NCBI RefSeq assembly: GCF_002608565.1
Contig: NZ_LIXM01000016.1
Coordinates: forward strand, 1-64,000
DNA from: Vibrio sp. PID17_43
Lineage (GTDB): Bacteria > Pseudomonadota > Gammaproteobacteria > Enterobacterales > Vibrionaceae
Direction: 5' to 3'
DNA: 64,000 nucleotides
The notes below the pieces were generated by a model. It was not told the origin of the DNA. It saw only the letters and a program-made list of their open reading frames with translations, and ran no database searches. The position numbers and the translations under genes are program-made. The stretch's first letter is position 1, and each line of letters starts with the position of its first letter. Of the stretch, positions 16,089 through 27,048 are shown in pieces.

Positions 16089-16191
16089 GTGTTTCTCTCC
16101 GTTTGTAGTTTTGTTCTTCCCTGACCATGGTTTAAATAGAGGCAGCAAGCAAAGGCCTGTACTCAAAGGGAAGTGAAATAGGACTCTGTTT

Positions 16192-16953
16192 TTAGGCGCA
16201 AATAACCTTCACGCCATGTTGTTCTATCTGTGTCTTATGCTCTGGTTGTAACTCAGTATCGGTCACCAGAACATCGATTTGGTGCCAAGCAAGTTCGAGA
16301 TTTGGGATCTTACGCCCCACTTTATCAGACTCAATCATGACGATAACTTCACGTGACACTTCGGCCATCACTTTGCTTAAGCCAAGCAATTCATTAAAAG
16401 TGGTTGTGCCTCGATCCAAGTCGATGCCATCCGCACCGATAAACAACTGATCAAAGTCGTAAGCGCGTAATACTGACTCTGCCACTTTTCCTTGGAAGGA
16501 CTCCGAGTGCGTATCCCAGGTACCGCCAGTCATCAACAGAGTGGGTTCACTCTCTAATTCATTGAGCGCGTTCGCCACATGCAGAGAATTCGTCATCACC
16601 ACTAGACCACGTTTGTCATTCAATTGCTGGATCAGCGCGGCCGTCGTGCTACCACTGTCGATGACAATTCGGTTATGGTCGCGAATCAGTGCTGCGGCTG
16701 CTTTTGCTAGACTTAACTTTCGAATCGAAACATTAGGGCTCATTTCTTCATGAATCACTTCTGTTGGAATGGCGATAGCGCCACCATAACGGCGCAAAAG
16801 TTGTCCATTTTTCTCTAAAGACGCTAAGTCCTTTCTAATCGTGACTTCTGAGGTTTCAAACTTTTGTGCTAGTTCATCAACACTGACTTCCCCAAGCTCA
16901 TTTACCAAGTTAGAAATGGCATGCCTTCTTAATTGAGTGTTTCGTTTCGACAT
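16192..16953 (-). CDS. DeoR/GlpR-family transcriptional regulator
   Basis: A 253-aa protein. The N-terminal DeoR helix-turn-helix (about 6-60) has [21 protein letters not shown] followed by the LLRRYGGA wing. The C-terminal sugar-phosphate sensor domain shows [24 protein letters not shown] and LFIGADGID. DeoR regulators repress sugar genes until a phosphorylated sugar binds. Lying just ahead of glmS, it probably responds to an amino-sugar phosphate and controls glmS, but its target is inferred from position only. Confidence 0.85.
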   Translation of the reverse strand: MSKRNTQLRRHAISNLVNELGEVSVDELAQKFETSEVTIRKDLASLEKNGQLLRRYGGAIAIPTEVIHEEMSPNVSIRKLSLAKAAAALIRDHNRIVIDSGSTTAALIQQLNDKRGLVVMTNSLHVANALNELESEPTLLMTGGTWDTHSESFQGKVAESVLRAYDFDQLFIGADGIDLDRGTTTFNELLGLSKVMAEVSREVIVMIESDKVGRKIPNLELAWHQIDVLVTDTELQPEHKTQIEQHGVKVICA

Positions 16954-17386
16954 TTACGTTTTACTTAAAAGTTTCGACTTGAAACTTATTATAGTCAAAT
17001 CGAAATTTTTTAGTCTATTTATTTCGATCCAAAAAATTAATATTTCTCGATGAAACCTTGTTCTAAGACAATTCTTAAACAGTGATATTGGATTCATTCA
17101 GTGGTAGAATTCGCCACCGAAAAGAAAAAAAATTACAGAAATGACGGTTATTTTTTTGCAACTTTCTGCATATAAAGCGGTATTAGTCACAAAAAGGTAA
17201 CCAAAAACGCCGAACTTTTAGTCATAAAATGACTAAACTTGGTGAAAGACTTTCAGAACCTGAAGTTCCAATAATGTGGCGGAAAATCGGTAGATGGCAG
17301 GCACTAAATGTCATCAAGTGCGCCCTAACTTCAGAGTAAATAACCGACTTTCAAATTGTAACTATACTTACCGGAGAGTATCTTCC
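16954..17386. promoter_or_regulatory. Divergent control region between deoR-type gene and pykF
   Basis: This 430-bp AT-rich region feeds both genes. On the pykF side it has two dyads: TTTAGTCA (17217-17224) with TGACTAAA (17230-17237) around a 5-bp spacer, and the perfect 13-bp TGAAAGACTTTCA (17243-17255). The second faintly resembles a Cra/FruR operator, a known regulator of glycolytic genes including pykF in enterics. Binding is inferred. Confidence 0.45.
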
Positions 17387-18799
17387 ATGAAAAAGACCAA
17401 AATCGTATGTACGATTGGCCCTAAAACCGAATCTGTAGAGAAGCTAACTGAACTAGTAAACTCAGGCATGAATGTTATGCGCCTTAACTTCTCTCACGGT
17501 GACTACGCAGAGCACGGCACTCGTATCGCGAACTTCCGTGAAGTAATGAAGAACACAGGCAAACAGCTAGCTATCCTTCTAGATACTAAAGGTCCAGAAA
17601 TCCGTACTATCAAACTAGAAGACGGCAACGACGTTGATCTAGTAGCTGGTCAAGAATTCACTTTCACAACTGATATTTCAGTTGTAGGTAACAAAGACAA
17701 AGTTGCAGTAACTTACGCTGGTTTTGCTAACGACCTAAACACAGGTAACACTATCCTAGTAGACGATGGTCTAATCGAGATGGAAGTTATCTCTACAACT
17801 GAAACTGAAGTTAAATGTAAAGTACTTAACAACGGTGCTCTAGGCGAAAACAAAGGTGTTAACCTACCAGGCGTTTCTGTAAACCTACCTGCTCTATCTG
17901 AAAAAGATAAGAACGACCTTAAATTCGGTTGTGAGCAAGGCGTTGATTTCGTAGCTGCTTCTTTCATCCGTAAAGCATCTGACGTTCAAGAAATCCGCGA
18001 AGTACTTGCTGCAAACGGCGGTGAGAACATCCACATCATCTCTAAGATCGAAAACCAAGAAGGTGTTGATAACTTCGACGAGATCCTAGAGCTTTCTGAC
18101 GGCATCATGGTTGCTCGTGGCGACCTAGGTGTTGAAATCCCAGCTGAAGAAGTAATCTTCGCTCAGAAAATGATGATCGAGAAGTGTAACCGTGCTCGTA
18201 AGATGGTTATCACTGCAACTCAAATGCTTGATTCTATGATCAACAACCCACGCCCAACACGTGCGGAAGCTGGCGACGTAGCGAACGCAGTAATGGACGG
18301 TACTGACGCGGTAATGCTTTCTGGTGAAACGGCGAAAGGTAAGTACCCTGTAGAAGCAGTAACAATCATGGCTCAAATCGCTAAACGTACAGACTCTGTA
18401 CTAAAAGCTGAGCTTGGCTCTCGTCTAGATAGCCCACGTCTACGTATCACTGAAGCAGTATGTAAAGGTGCGGTAGACACAGCTGAGAAACTGGCTGCTC
18501 CACTAATCGTTGTTGCAACGGAAGGTGGTAAATCTGCACGTTCAGTACGTAAGTACTTCCCAACTGCAAATATCCTAGCACTAACAACTAACACTAAAAC
18601 GGCTGCACAGCTAGTTCTTACTAAAGGTGTTACACCAGTAGTTGTTGATTCTATCGATAGCACTGACGCATTCTACGTAGCGGGTAAAGAGCTAGCACTA
18701 GAATCTGGTCTAGGCAACAAAGGCGATATCGTCGTTATGGTTTCTGGTGCTCTAGTAGCTTCAGGCACAACGAACACGGCGTCTGTACACGTTCTATAA
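17387..18799 (+). CDS. pykF: Pyruvate kinase (type I)
   Basis: Converts phosphoenolpyruvate and ADP to pyruvate and ATP. The start is ATG 17387 with GGAGAG upstream, giving [16 protein letters not shown] and the standard 470 aa; upstream in-frame codons are not conserved-looking. Visible motifs: MRLNFSHGD near 35, [17 protein letters not shown] near 215, [12 protein letters not shown] (metal/substrate site), and [20 protein letters not shown]. The C-terminal allosteric domain is complete. Codon use is strongly biased, as for a highly expressed gene. Monocistronic with a strong terminator. Confidence 0.97.
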   Translation: MKKTKIVCTIGPKTESVEKLTELVNSGMNVMRLNFSHGDYAEHGTRIANFREVMKNTGKQLAILLDTKGPEIRTIKLEDGNDVDLVAGQEFTFTTDISVVGNKDKVAVTYAGFANDLNTGNTILVDDGLIEMEVISTTETEVKCKVLNNGALGENKGVNLPGVSVNLPALSEKDKNDLKFGCEQGVDFVAASFIRKASDVQEIREVLAANGGENIHIISKIENQEGVDNFDEILELSDGIMVARGDLGVEIPAEEVIFAQKMMIEKCNRARKMVITATQMLDSMINNPRPTRAEAGDVANAVMDGTDAVMLSGETAKGKYPVEAVTIMAQIAKRTDSVLKAELGSRLDSPRLRITEAVCKGAVDTAEKLAAPLIVVATEGGKSARSVRKYFPTANILALTTNTKTAAQLVLTKGVTPVVVDSIDSTDAFYVAGKELALESGLGNKGDIVVMVSGALVASGTTNTASVHVL

Positions 18800-18831
18800 G
18801 ACTGAATGATTTGATCATTAGTTAAATAAAG

Positions 18832-18858
18832 AGAGGGCTTCGGCCCTCTTTTTTTTTA
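18832..18858 (+). terminator. pykF terminator
   Basis: A 7-bp stem AGAGGGC with GCCCTCT closed by a TTCG tetraloop and followed by T9, a textbook intrinsic terminator. Confidence 0.95.
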
Positions 18859-18946
18859 TATTACCTTGCCCTCATAATCAGTACTATGCATTATAAAATG
18901 AGACAGAACTACGTACTGTTTAATTATCGACACGATAAAAAATTCA

Positions 18947-19618
18947 ATGAGGTTGCTTGTGTCTCGTCCCACCCTTACCAACAAAGTATCAAAACTGATC
19001 TGTCAGGACATCCTAGCTGGGGAATTCAAACCTGGTCAAAAGCTTGTGGTTGCTGAACTGAAAGAGAAATACAATGTCGGTGCGTCACCAATTCGCGAAG
19101 CATTGGTGCAACTTTCTTGGAGTAAGTACGTAAAACTTGAACCGCAAAAAGGCTGCTGGGTTGCTCCAATATGTAAAGAAGAACTAAACGACCTATATGA
19201 AAGCCTTCGTGTTGTCTCTTCGGTATTACTTAAAAAGGCCATTTTAGCTGGGAATGAAGCCTGGGAATTAGATGCACTGACGTCATATCACAAACTATCG
19301 CATTTGAGCTTTAATGAAACGTTCTGCTGGAAAGAGTGGGAAGAGCGTCACCTTCAGTTCCATATATCTCTACTTGAAGGCACAGATTCAAAGAACATGT
19401 TCGAGTTCTTCCGTGATTTAATTAATCAGATCAAGCGCTACCACTACTTCGCCATGGCAACGTTGAAATCAGAAAGTGACGTTCTGTTCAACATTGGGGA
19501 ACATGAGATGATCATGAAACAGGTACTCGCAAAGAACAGCGAAGAAGCAATAAGCCTGCTTGATAATCACTTACTCAATTCAATGCAGCGCATTGAGACT
19601 GCGATCGATATTGCTTAA
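18947..19618 (+). CDS. GntR-family transcriptional regulator (FCD subfamily)
   Basis: About 223 aa from ATG 18947; a GTG at 18959 would also give a plausible start. N-terminal winged helix: ICQDILAGEFKPGQKL then GASPIREALVQLS, the GntR signature. The C-terminal part is all helical with spaced His residues (HLQFHISLLEGT; later GEHEMIMKQVL and LDNHLL) consistent with an FCD metal/ligand domain. FCD regulators usually control uptake or breakdown of acids or sugars. Target unknown; it stands alone and converges on ilvH. Confidence 0.85.
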   Translation: MRLLVSRPTLTNKVSKLICQDILAGEFKPGQKLVVAELKEKYNVGASPIREALVQLSWSKYVKLEPQKGCWVAPICKEELNDLYESLRVVSSVLLKKAILAGNEAWELDALTSYHKLSHLSFNETFCWKEWEERHLQFHISLLEGTDSKNMFEFFRDLINQIKRYHYFAMATLKSESDVLFNIGEHEMIMKQVLAKNSEEAISLLDNHLLNSMQRIETAIDIA

Positions 19619-19637
19619 CAAAGTCAAAGATCATAAA

Positions 19638-19661
19638 GAAGCCACCTCTCAGGGTGGCTTC
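19638..19661. terminator. Bidirectional terminator between the GntR gene and ilvIH
   Basis: A 9-bp stem GAAGCCACC (19638-19646) with GGTGGCTTC (19653-19661), 6-nt loop. It lies about 20 nt from the stop codons of both convergent genes. Confidence 0.8.
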
Positions 19662-19683
19662 TCTACAATAACATTTTACTTCA

Positions 19684-20178
19684 CTAAGGCTTTAGAAAGC
19701 GCTCTCCACGGGCAATGCCAACCACACCACTTCTCGCCACTTCAACCACATCGGTAACTTCGGAGATTGCTTGAATAAAGGCATCAAGCTTCTCACTCGT
19801 CCCTGCTAGTTGGACGGTATACTGAGAAGCGGTCACATCGACAATCTGGCCTCGGAAAATATCGGCAGTGCGTTTGACTTCAGCACGAGCAAAGCCACTC
19901 GCTTTGACCTTTACCATCATAAGCTCACGCTCAATATGATCAAATTCCGTCACCTCTTGCACTTTCAACACATCTATCAGCTTATTCAATTGCTTCTGGA
20001 TCTGCTCTAGCTGCATTTCATCTGAGGTCGTGGTGATATTCAGCCGCGATAACGTTTCATCGTCCGTTGGAGAGACCGTTAGAGACTCGATGTTATAGCC
20101 GCGCTGGGAGAATAGGCCAACCACGCGAGACAAAGCACCTGGTTGGTTTTCCATTAACAAAGAAATAATGTGTCTCAT
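19684..20178 (-). CDS. ilvH: Acetolactate synthase III small (regulatory) subunit
   Basis: A 164-aa protein with an N-terminal ACT domain (RHIISLLMENQPGALSRVVG at 2-21, the valine-binding region) and a C-terminal ACT-like domain. It binds valine and tunes the catalytic subunit IlvI in branched-chain amino acid synthesis. The start is 1 nt after the ilvI stop, so translation is coupled. Length matches the family. Confidence 0.96.
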   Translation of the reverse strand: MRHIISLLMENQPGALSRVVGLFSQRGYNIESLTVSPTDDETLSRLNITTTSDEMQLEQIQKQLNKLIDVLKVQEVTEFDHIERELMMVKVKASGFARAEVKRTADIFRGQIVDVTASQYTVQLAGTSEKLDAFIQAISEVTDVVEVARSGVVGIARGERFLKP

Positions 20179-20179
20179 A

Positions 20180-21904
20180 TTACGTTCTCTCCGTTTTGCT
20201 TAGCCACATCTTATCCATACCCTCGCCTTTGATTTGCATTGGGTATACGTGCTCGGTTTCGTCTACGTTGATGTCAACAAACACCAAGCGATCTTTCATA
20301 TCTAACGCTTTTTGTAGGCCAGCTTCGAGCTGATCTGGCGTCTCAATACGAATACCGACGTGACCATAAGCTTCTGCAATTGCAGCAAAATCAGGAACAG
20401 AACTCATATATGAGTTAGAGTGACGACCTTGGTAAATGATGTCTTGCCACTGTTTTACCATGCCTAAAAATCGGTTGTTCAAGTTGATGATCTTCACTGG
20501 AATGTCGTATTGCATTGCCGTCGACAGTTCTTGAATGTTCATCTGGATACTGCCATCACCAGTCACCACCACCACTTCTTCTTCGGGCATGGCAAATTTA
20601 ACGCCCATACCAGCAGGCAGGCCAAAGCCCATCGTACCTAGACCACCAGAGTTGATCCAACGGCGTGGCTTATTGAATGGATAGTACAACGCGGCAAACA
20701 TTTGGTGCTGACCAACATCAGACGCCACATAAGCATCACCATTAGTGAGCTTGTGCAATGTTTCGATCACTTGTTGTGGTTTGATGCGCTCAGGTGAGGT
20801 TTCGTAAGCTAGGCAATTTCGTTTTTGCCAACCTTGAATGTCCTCCCACCACGCAGCTAGCGCTTGTTCATCGTTACCATCGCCCTGTTCACTCAACAGG
20901 CCAACCATGGTCTCCAACACTTTTTCGGCCGAACCAACGATCGGTAAGTCCACTTTCACGTTCTTGGAAATAGATGAAGGATCAATATCGATGTGCATCA
21001 CTTTAGCGTTCGGACAGTACTTTTCTAAGTTGTTGGTCGTACGATCATCAAAGCGTACGCCAATGCCAAAGATCAGATCCGCTTCATGCATTGCCATATT
21101 CGCTTCGTAGGTACCGTGCATGCCAAGCATACCCAACGCGTTATTGTGTGTACCTGGGAAGGCACCTAACCCCATTAAGGTACTGACGACGGGGAGATTC
21201 AATTGTTCAGACAACTCTTGAATATGCTCATGCGCACCAGAAATAACCGCACCGCCACCTACGTAAAGTACTGGTTTTTTGGCTTCAAGCAGTGCTTTCA
21301 GTGCCTTTTTGATTTGTCCTTTGTGACCGGACGTGGTTGGTTTGTACGAGCGCATTGAGATGCTTTCAGGATACTCGTAAGGAAGCTTGATTTGAGGATT
21401 CAATATGTCTTTTGGCAAATCAATCACAACCGGACCTGGTCGGCCAGTGGTCGAAATATAAAAGGCTTTTTTGATTGTCTCAGGAATGTCTTCAGCTTTC
21501 TTAACTAAAAAACTGTGCTTTACTACCGGACGAGAGACACCCACGATGTCGCACTCTTGGAAAGCATCATTACCAATTAGGTTGTTTGGCACGTTACCTG
21601 ATATGACGATCATTGGGATCGAGTCCATATACGCAGTTGCAATACCCGTGATGGTATTGGTCGCACCTGGTCCCGAACATACCAGTACCACACCCGGCTT
21701 ACCCGTTGCTCGAGCATAACCATCCGCCATGTGAGTCGCGGCTTGTTCATGTCTTACTAATACGTGTTTGATTTGATCAGTCTTGGCATGCAATGCATCG
21801 TAAATATCCAGTACAGAACCACCAGGATACCCAAAGATCTGTTCTACATTCTCTTCTATCAGAGATTGCACCACCATCTCTGCCCCTGACAACATTACTG
21901 TCAT
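20180..21904 (-). CDS. ilvI: Acetolactate synthase III large (catalytic) subunit
   Basis: ThDP- and FAD-dependent enzyme that condenses pyruvate to acetolactate (or with 2-ketobutyrate), the first shared step of Val/Leu/Ile synthesis. The start ATG 21904 has AAGGAGAG upstream, giving 574 aa. Motifs: [18 protein letters not shown] and the catalytic glutamate in [18 protein letters not shown]; the ThDP/Mg site GDGSIQMN...NNRFLGMV near 440-470. First gene of ilvIH. Upstream DNA is AT-rich; Lrp-type control is known in enterics but no site is claimed here. Confidence 0.97.
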   Translation of the reverse strand: MTVMLSGAEMVVQSLIEENVEQIFGYPGGSVLDIYDALHAKTDQIKHVLVRHEQAATHMADGYARATGKPGVVLVCSGPGATNTITGIATAYMDSIPMIVISGNVPNNLIGNDAFQECDIVGVSRPVVKHSFLVKKAEDIPETIKKAFYISTTGRPGPVVIDLPKDILNPQIKLPYEYPESISMRSYKPTTSGHKGQIKKALKALLEAKKPVLYVGGGAVISGAHEHIQELSEQLNLPVVSTLMGLGAFPGTHNNALGMLGMHGTYEANMAMHEADLIFGIGVRFDDRTTNNLEKYCPNAKVMHIDIDPSSISKNVKVDLPIVGSAEKVLETMVGLLSEQGDGNDEQALAAWWEDIQGWQKRNCLAYETSPERIKPQQVIETLHKLTNGDAYVASDVGQHQMFAALYYPFNKPRRWINSGGLGTMGFGLPAGMGVKFAMPEEEVVVVTGDGSIQMNIQELSTAMQYDIPVKIINLNNRFLGMVKQWQDIIYQGRHSNSYMSSVPDFAAIAEAYGHVGIRIETPDQLEAGLQKALDMKDRLVFVDINVDETEHVYPMQIKGEGMDKMWLSKTERT

Positions 21905-22350
21905 AATTGCTCTCCTTACCAGTCTCCCCACCGTAAGGCCAACGGATCGGTCTGGTTTTACATAGTCTAGGTCTTATTCGTAGCCTAATCGAAATACTTC
22001 CACGTTTTCAGCTATGCTCTGTGCTTGTCATAACAAATCACAGGTTAACACAACAAATGTAACGTTTTATTATCATTGGGTCTAACACGATAGAGATCGA
22101 ATTTTGAACAAGATGCTGCAAAGCAGAATAAAGACAGGGATGCACGCTATAAAGAGAGATGGATTTAGAGCAATACAGATATAAACAAAATAAATAAAGC
22201 AGATAATTTTACTAAAATATTTATTTTGAGTGCGTTTACATCAGGAAGGTATGGGAAGAAAAGGAAAAGGCCATTATAAAAAATCCCCAGCCGCACAATA
22301 TCAGGCAACTGGGGATAATTTCATCAATCAGAAATCTAAGTCAGCGTAAG
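21905..22350. other. Region between ilvI and the acyl-CoA synthetase gene
   Basis: About 450 bp containing the ilvIH promoter region (AT-rich) and, at 22283-22316, the terminator of the acyl-CoA synthetase gene. No gene is seen. Confidence 0.5.
22283..22316 (-). terminator. Terminator of the acyl-CoA synthetase gene
   Basis: ATCCCCAG (22283-22290) pairs with CTGGGGAT (22309-22316), and the minus strand continues with a T6 run. Confidence 0.8.
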
Positions 22351-24159
22351 TTACTTTTTATCTGACTTATCATTGTACATTTCTTCGATTTCGTCTTGGT
22401 ATTTGTCATTAATGACCTTACGACGCAATTTTTGTGTTGGAGTCAATTCACCATCATCCATCGAGAAAGCTTTCGGTAATAGTTTGAACTTCTTAACTTG
22501 TTCAAATTTAGCGAGCTCTTTTTGTAGGTCATTGACGCGCTTTTCAAGCATTTCGACCACTTGATGGTTCTTAATCAATTCTACACGGTCATGGTAAGCA
22601 ATATTGAGCTCTTTAGCGTACTCTTCTAGAGAGTCAAAACACGGTACGATCAGCGCAGATACGAACTTACGAGTATCTGCAATCACCGCAATTTGCTCAA
22701 TAAAGTGATCTTTACCAATCGCGCCTTCAACCACTTGTGGCGCAATATATTTGCCGTTAGACGTTTTCATCAGCTCTTTAATACGGTCAGTAATGAAGAG
22801 GTTACCATTCTCGTCGATATAACCCGCATCACCCGTTTTCAAGAAGCCATGTTCATCAAATGTCTTCTCCGTTTCTTCTGGCATCTTATAGTAACCGCGC
22901 ATCACCATTGGGCCACGCACTAAGATCTCGTTGTTCTCACCGATCTTAACTTGAGCCCCCGGCATTGCCATACCGATAGAGCTAGGATCAAAACATTGGT
23001 CATCCCAACATGACACCGTTGCTGTGGTTTCTGTCATACCATAGCCAAGCTTCACGTTGATACCAATCGCATGGAAGAAGCGACCAATCGTCTCGTCCAG
23101 TTTCGCACCGCCACATGGCATAAAGTTAATACGGCCGCCTAGTAGCGCACGTAACTTGCTCAGAACCAGTTTATCTGCCAATGCGTACGACTTGCGCAAT
23201 GCTAGCGATGGCTTACGATTTTCTTGATGACACGCAGCCATCTTCGCGCCCATGTTCACCGCCCAAGTGAACATAATCTTACGATGGAATGGTGCTCGTG
23301 ATACTTTTTCATGAATCGCTGAGAAGATCTTCTCGTAGAAACGAGGCACCGCACTCATGACAGTTGGACGCACTTCGCTCAATGCATCACGCACTTGCAT
23401 GGTATCTTGTAGGTAGCAATTTGTGCCGCCCTTGTAGAGTACGTAGAAAGTCCACGCACGCTCAAATACGTGTGATAGCGGTAAGAAACACAGCGACACA
23501 TCATCTTCAGTCAGGCTCAAACGTTGGTCATGCCCTTCCAGTTGCGCTGAGATGTTAGCGTAATCTAGCATCACACCTTTCGGTTGGCCTGTTGTGCCAG
23601 AGGTGTAGATAAGCGTCAGTAAGTCTTCTTCTCGAGCTTGGTCTAAGCGAGTTTCTAGCTCCGCTTGCTGGCTTTCATCGCCTTGAGTGATGAAGTCATT
23701 CCAAGTCATAGCAAAACTATGCTCACCAAGTTCAATGTCGTCAGACATCGCGACAATTAACTCAAGCTGCTTACACTCTTCGAAGATGCTGACGGCGGCA
23801 TCAAATTGTGGCTGCTCACCAACGAACAGCACTTTTACATCAGCGTTATCGATAATGTATGCAGACTGTGCCGCCGTATTAGTTGGGTAAATAGGTACTG
23901 TTACACCGCGCAATTGCAGCGCAGCGAAATCAGCGATGGTCCATTGTGGCATGTTGTTTGAGAAAATGCCGACCTTATCTTGGACTCCCAATCCCTGAGC
24001 CAAAAGTGCAAGCGATAAAGCATCCACTTGCTGACCAAATTGCTCCCAAGTAATACCTTCCCATGTGTCACCCACTTTATGTTTGAGTGCAACTCGAGTA
24101 CTACCTTTCGCAATTTGTTCACGAATACGTTTAACAATATGAAAATCTAACTTGGCCAT
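22351..24159 (-). CDS. Long-chain fatty-acid-CoA ligase (AMP-forming)
   Basis: A 602-aa ANL-superfamily enzyme that activates long-chain fatty acids with ATP and CoA. The P-loop is [17 protein letters not shown] (about 188-204). The adenylation core has [15 protein letters not shown] (near 365-380), then [15 protein letters not shown] and [13 protein letters not shown], with the hinge [18 protein letters not shown]. It belongs to the FAA1/long-chain (AMP-binding) type rather than the shorter classical FadD. It is a single gene, with terminator, between ilvI and leuO. Physiological role likely fatty-acid uptake or recycling. Confidence 0.9.
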   Translation of the reverse strand: MAKLDFHIVKRIREQIAKGSTRVALKHKVGDTWEGITWEQFGQQVDALSLALLAQGLGVQDKVGIFSNNMPQWTIADFAALQLRGVTVPIYPTNTAAQSAYIIDNADVKVLFVGEQPQFDAAVSIFEECKQLELIVAMSDDIELGEHSFAMTWNDFITQGDESQQAELETRLDQAREEDLLTLIYTSGTTGQPKGVMLDYANISAQLEGHDQRLSLTEDDVSLCFLPLSHVFERAWTFYVLYKGGTNCYLQDTMQVRDALSEVRPTVMSAVPRFYEKIFSAIHEKVSRAPFHRKIMFTWAVNMGAKMAACHQENRKPSLALRKSYALADKLVLSKLRALLGGRINFMPCGGAKLDETIGRFFHAIGINVKLGYGMTETTATVSCWDDQCFDPSSIGMAMPGAQVKIGENNEILVRGPMVMRGYYKMPEETEKTFDEHGFLKTGDAGYIDENGNLFITDRIKELMKTSNGKYIAPQVVEGAIGKDHFIEQIAVIADTRKFVSALIVPCFDSLEEYAKELNIAYHDRVELIKNHQVVEMLEKRVNDLQKELAKFEQVKKFKLLPKAFSMDDGELTPTQKLRRKVINDKYQDEIEEMYNDKSDKK

Positions 24160-24458
24160 TTCTTTACATTACCTTTTGGCTTACAGTTGTAAGCTAATTG
24201 AGCGCACAAGTGTAACCTCGGAGCTTAAAAACGCAACTGACCATTATCAAACTTATTATTATTAAGAGACGACTATCACTAATAAGAGTTTAGCACGCCC
24301 TAAACGGCCGAAAATTTGAACAACTTAAGCTGCTGTTTCGCATACTAATTAGACAAAATAAAAAGACCCCTAAAGACTGGCATCTCTCGGGGCCAAGGAA
24401 TTGTAAAAATTGATGATTACAAATCCAATCTGACCAGTTGTTCAGACGATGATAAAAC
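24160..24458. other. Region between leuO and the acyl-CoA synthetase gene
   Basis: About 300 bp holding the promoter region of the acyl-CoA synthetase and a leuO terminator candidate at 24366-24394. No gene is seen. Confidence 0.5.
24366..24394 (-). terminator. leuO terminator candidate
   Basis: On the minus strand a GGCCCC/GGGGTC pairing with a long loop is followed by CTTTTTATTTT. The stem is short, so moderate confidence. Confidence 0.55.
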
Positions 24459-25418
24459 TTATTTCAATGCGACGACTTCACCACACGTGATCATGAGTAG
24501 ATCACGAAGCCAGATATGACCTTTGTCTTTCTCACTCGATTCATGCCAGCTTAGGTAGCCACTGATTTCTTTGTTTTCAAATGGGAAGTCTAAGATTTGG
24601 AGTTGGTCGCTGTTAATTGTATTTTCTGCCATCCAACGAGGTGCAATGGTCACCAGCTCAGACTGGCTTACGACGTAAAGTAGATTACTTAGGCTTGAAC
24701 CTTCATACGCAGCTTGGCAATCCAACTCACGGTACGCTTGCTCTGAAAAGCTACGCTGGCCGTGTACGCGTGATAGTTTCGCGTGCTTCTCATTAATTAA
24801 CTGCTCTGCAGATACCCCTGCTTGAATGCGAGAATGGGTTTTAGAAGCAATCACAACCAATTCATCTTTAAAGATTTCTGTACTGGAGAAACCTTGATCA
24901 TCAAAGCGGGCATAATCGATAACGAAGTCGATTTCTTGATAGCGCATACGCTCAGACAAAAGACGGTCAAATTCCGCGTCTAAGTGAAGTTGAACGTTTG
25001 GTGCTTGCTCATGGACGTTCTCCATGATCTTTGGTGCGAAGCGCATATCACATGGGCTACAAATCGCCAGTTTAAATAGACGAGTTGATGATTCTGCTTG
25101 GAATACTGAACTTGGCAGCTCATTGCGGATCAATTGCAGCGCTTGACGAACCGGACCAAACAATTGGCGCGCTCGTTGAGTGGGTTGGATACCACGCCCC
25201 TGACGCATGAATAGCTCATCATTGAACATGACCTTTAGACGCGCAACCGCGTTACTTACTGCAGGTTGTGACATGCCGAGGTTGTGTGCTGCACGAGTGA
25301 TATTTTGTTCTTGCATCACAGCATCAAATACGGTCAGTAAGTTTAAATCAACACCACGCAATGTGCTTTCCATACGGTAGCTAGCAATTGCGCTCATCGC
25401 GTCTTTTTTTTCTAACAT
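24459..25418 (-). CDS. leuO: LysR-type regulator LeuO
   Basis: A 319-aa LTTR. The start at ATG 25418 follows GAGGCG; an in-frame ATG at 25445 has no site. The helix-turn-helix covers about 24-65 with LLTVFDAVMQEQNITRAAH and MSQPAVSNAVARLK. An effector domain follows (LFKLAICSPCDMRFAPKI). LeuO is a global regulator and H-NS antagonist; in vibrios it also controls porins and acid or bile responses. It lies near the leu operon but with two other genes between, on the opposite strand, which retains the ancestral leuO-leuABCD neighbourhood. Confidence 0.93.
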   Translation of the reverse strand: MLEKKDAMSAIASYRMESTLRGVDLNLLTVFDAVMQEQNITRAAHNLGMSQPAVSNAVARLKVMFNDELFMRQGRGIQPTQRARQLFGPVRQALQLIRNELPSSVFQAESSTRLFKLAICSPCDMRFAPKIMENVHEQAPNVQLHLDAEFDRLLSERMRYQEIDFVIDYARFDDQGFSSTEIFKDELVVIASKTHSRIQAGVSAEQLINEKHAKLSRVHGQRSFSEQAYRELDCQAAYEGSSLSNLLYVVSQSELVTIAPRWMAENTINSDQLQILDFPFENKEISGYLSWHESSEKDKGHIWLRDLLMITCGEVVALK

Positions 25419-26216
25419 GGAGTGCGCCTCTTTTGTAATCATCAATTTGGTTCAATGAGTTCATAACGAATAGAACGTTTTCTCACGCCAATTACGGCCG
25501 CGAGAATTCACTCATTAGTGAGAAATAGAAAACCCAATTTTCATTATATTTATATTTCGGATACTTCCGACTTGAACCGTACTATCAACGAATCAGTCAA
25601 GGTTTCGCAACTAGATTGAGATTTAATCACTAAATTTTAGCAAGTTAGGTATTTAATTAACTAAAATCAAACCCTTAGTAAAAACATAAAAAACTATAAA
25701 ACGTCATTTTAGGCATTTCTGATAATACATTTAGCATACCAATGAGTTGCATTAACCCTCCGCCAACCCATTCATTAGAGCTATCATTCCAAACCAAAAC
25801 CAAGGGTCACGATGAATAACTCAGACTCAATTTGGCCATATTAGAATATCTGACACGCTCAGCCTTACTCTTCTTAAGCCAAAATATATCAGCGAGCATC
25901 ACTACTATTTTGCGGATATTAGCAGTGTCATTGCCTTTATCGCTCACATTTACTCAAGTCACCTCGAGATGCTTGATTTAACCAGATTGACTTGGTTTGC
26001 TAGCGAAGCAACGATTTGAAGAACCCGTGGTGCTGAATTAAAAATCATTCACGAAGTATGCGAGCCAAAGCAACGGCATAACGGTAACGTGGTGAATGGA
26101 TAACGGGATACCATCAAGAATAATGAGTGAAAGAATATGGAGGATATGAGTTAAGCAAAGGTAGAAATTGCCCCGTTGACATGATGCATCAGGGGCAAAG
26201 GGGGGAAGCCATAATG
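25419..26216. other. Long AT-rich leuO upstream region without a clear gene
   Basis: Nearly 800 bp. The first 300 bp upstream of leuO are very AT-rich, as expected of an H-NS/LeuO-silenced promoter. Between 25816 and 26019 a 67-codon stretch is open but lacks any start codon, so it could be a gene relic or chance. Nothing else is recognised. Confidence 0.45.
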
Positions 26217-27005
26217 CTAAGGTTGATTCGTACCTATCATCGGAACATCGATATACCAGATTTTTCTCTGCTTGCGGCAGGCTCTAAACGAAGCCGTGGC
26301 AATATCATCATCTTTGGTTAATTCATAACTTAAATCACGACATGTATAGCGACCGAAAATTTCATTCACCGTTTGGGTGTCCATGCTTTTCGCACTACTG
26401 GCCAATAATGGGTTAGGCTTAATCGAAAGAATATCTCGGTTGACGACATGGCTACGTACGTATTCTTCATGAACATAACCTTTAATCGCCCCATTTTGCT
26501 CTGCCAATAACCAAGGTTCACCTTCAACCTTCGCAATAACATTAAACGCTTCATCTTTGCTCAGGGTTCCAAGCACTTGTGCTGTTAAACTTGGCTTGGC
26601 AAGAAAATTAAGCGTTGTTTTTGAGCGGTAAGTGACATCCATAAACTCAAATGAATGAGAGATATCGACACCAACGTCCACAAGGCTAGTGATTTCCGCA
26701 CTTCTCCATTGTTTGGGTTTGACACGAATCTTCCACCAAGAAAAGGTCTCAGGATCTTTACCTTTAAACTTAGTGCGACTGTCTGATTCCAACGCGACCA
26801 TAACTTGGCTCAAGAATAACTCCCTGCCATCTTGGTTCAAGTAGCGATCCATTTGCTGATCGATCAACTGCACACTTTGTACGTGATTCTTCGCAGCCAT
26901 CGGAGTGACTGCATCCACTTGAGAATGAGGAACTAAAAGTTGGCACCCCGACAACATCAAACACGCCAAATACACGGCTGAATGAATATATCCTCTTTTC
27001 AACAC
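26217..27005 (-). CDS. Lipoprotein with an SH3-like domain
   Basis: A 262-aa predicted lipoprotein. The signal sequence ends in lipobox LSGC (Cys21), so it is probably anchored in the outer membrane. A bacterial SH3-like domain covers roughly 130-185 (LNFLAKPSLTAQVLGTL then GEPWLLAEQNGAIKGYVHEEYV), a fold used for peptide or wall binding. The C-terminus has two cysteines (C222 and C243) that may pair. It is a single gene on the opposite strand to leuABCD. Function unknown. Confidence 0.75.
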   Translation of the reverse strand: MLKRGYIHSAVYLACLMLSGCQLLVPHSQVDAVTPMAAKNHVQSVQLIDQQMDRYLNQDGRELFLSQVMVALESDSRTKFKGKDPETFSWWKIRVKPKQWRSAEITSLVDVGVDISHSFEFMDVTYRSKTTLNFLAKPSLTAQVLGTLSKDEAFNVIAKVEGEPWLLAEQNGAIKGYVHEEYVRSHVVNRDILSIKPNPLLASSAKSMDTQTVNEIFGRYTCRDLSYELTKDDDIATASFRACRKQRKIWYIDVPMIGTNQP

Positions 27006-27048
27006 ATGACTCCTTTCACGGTTTCACAGATCAGTCACCACACTATAT

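Noticed and set aside
16089-16191. glmS ribozyme in the glmS leader
   Set aside because: The gap is only about 100 nt and lacks the conserved ribozyme core; vibrios are not known to use it.
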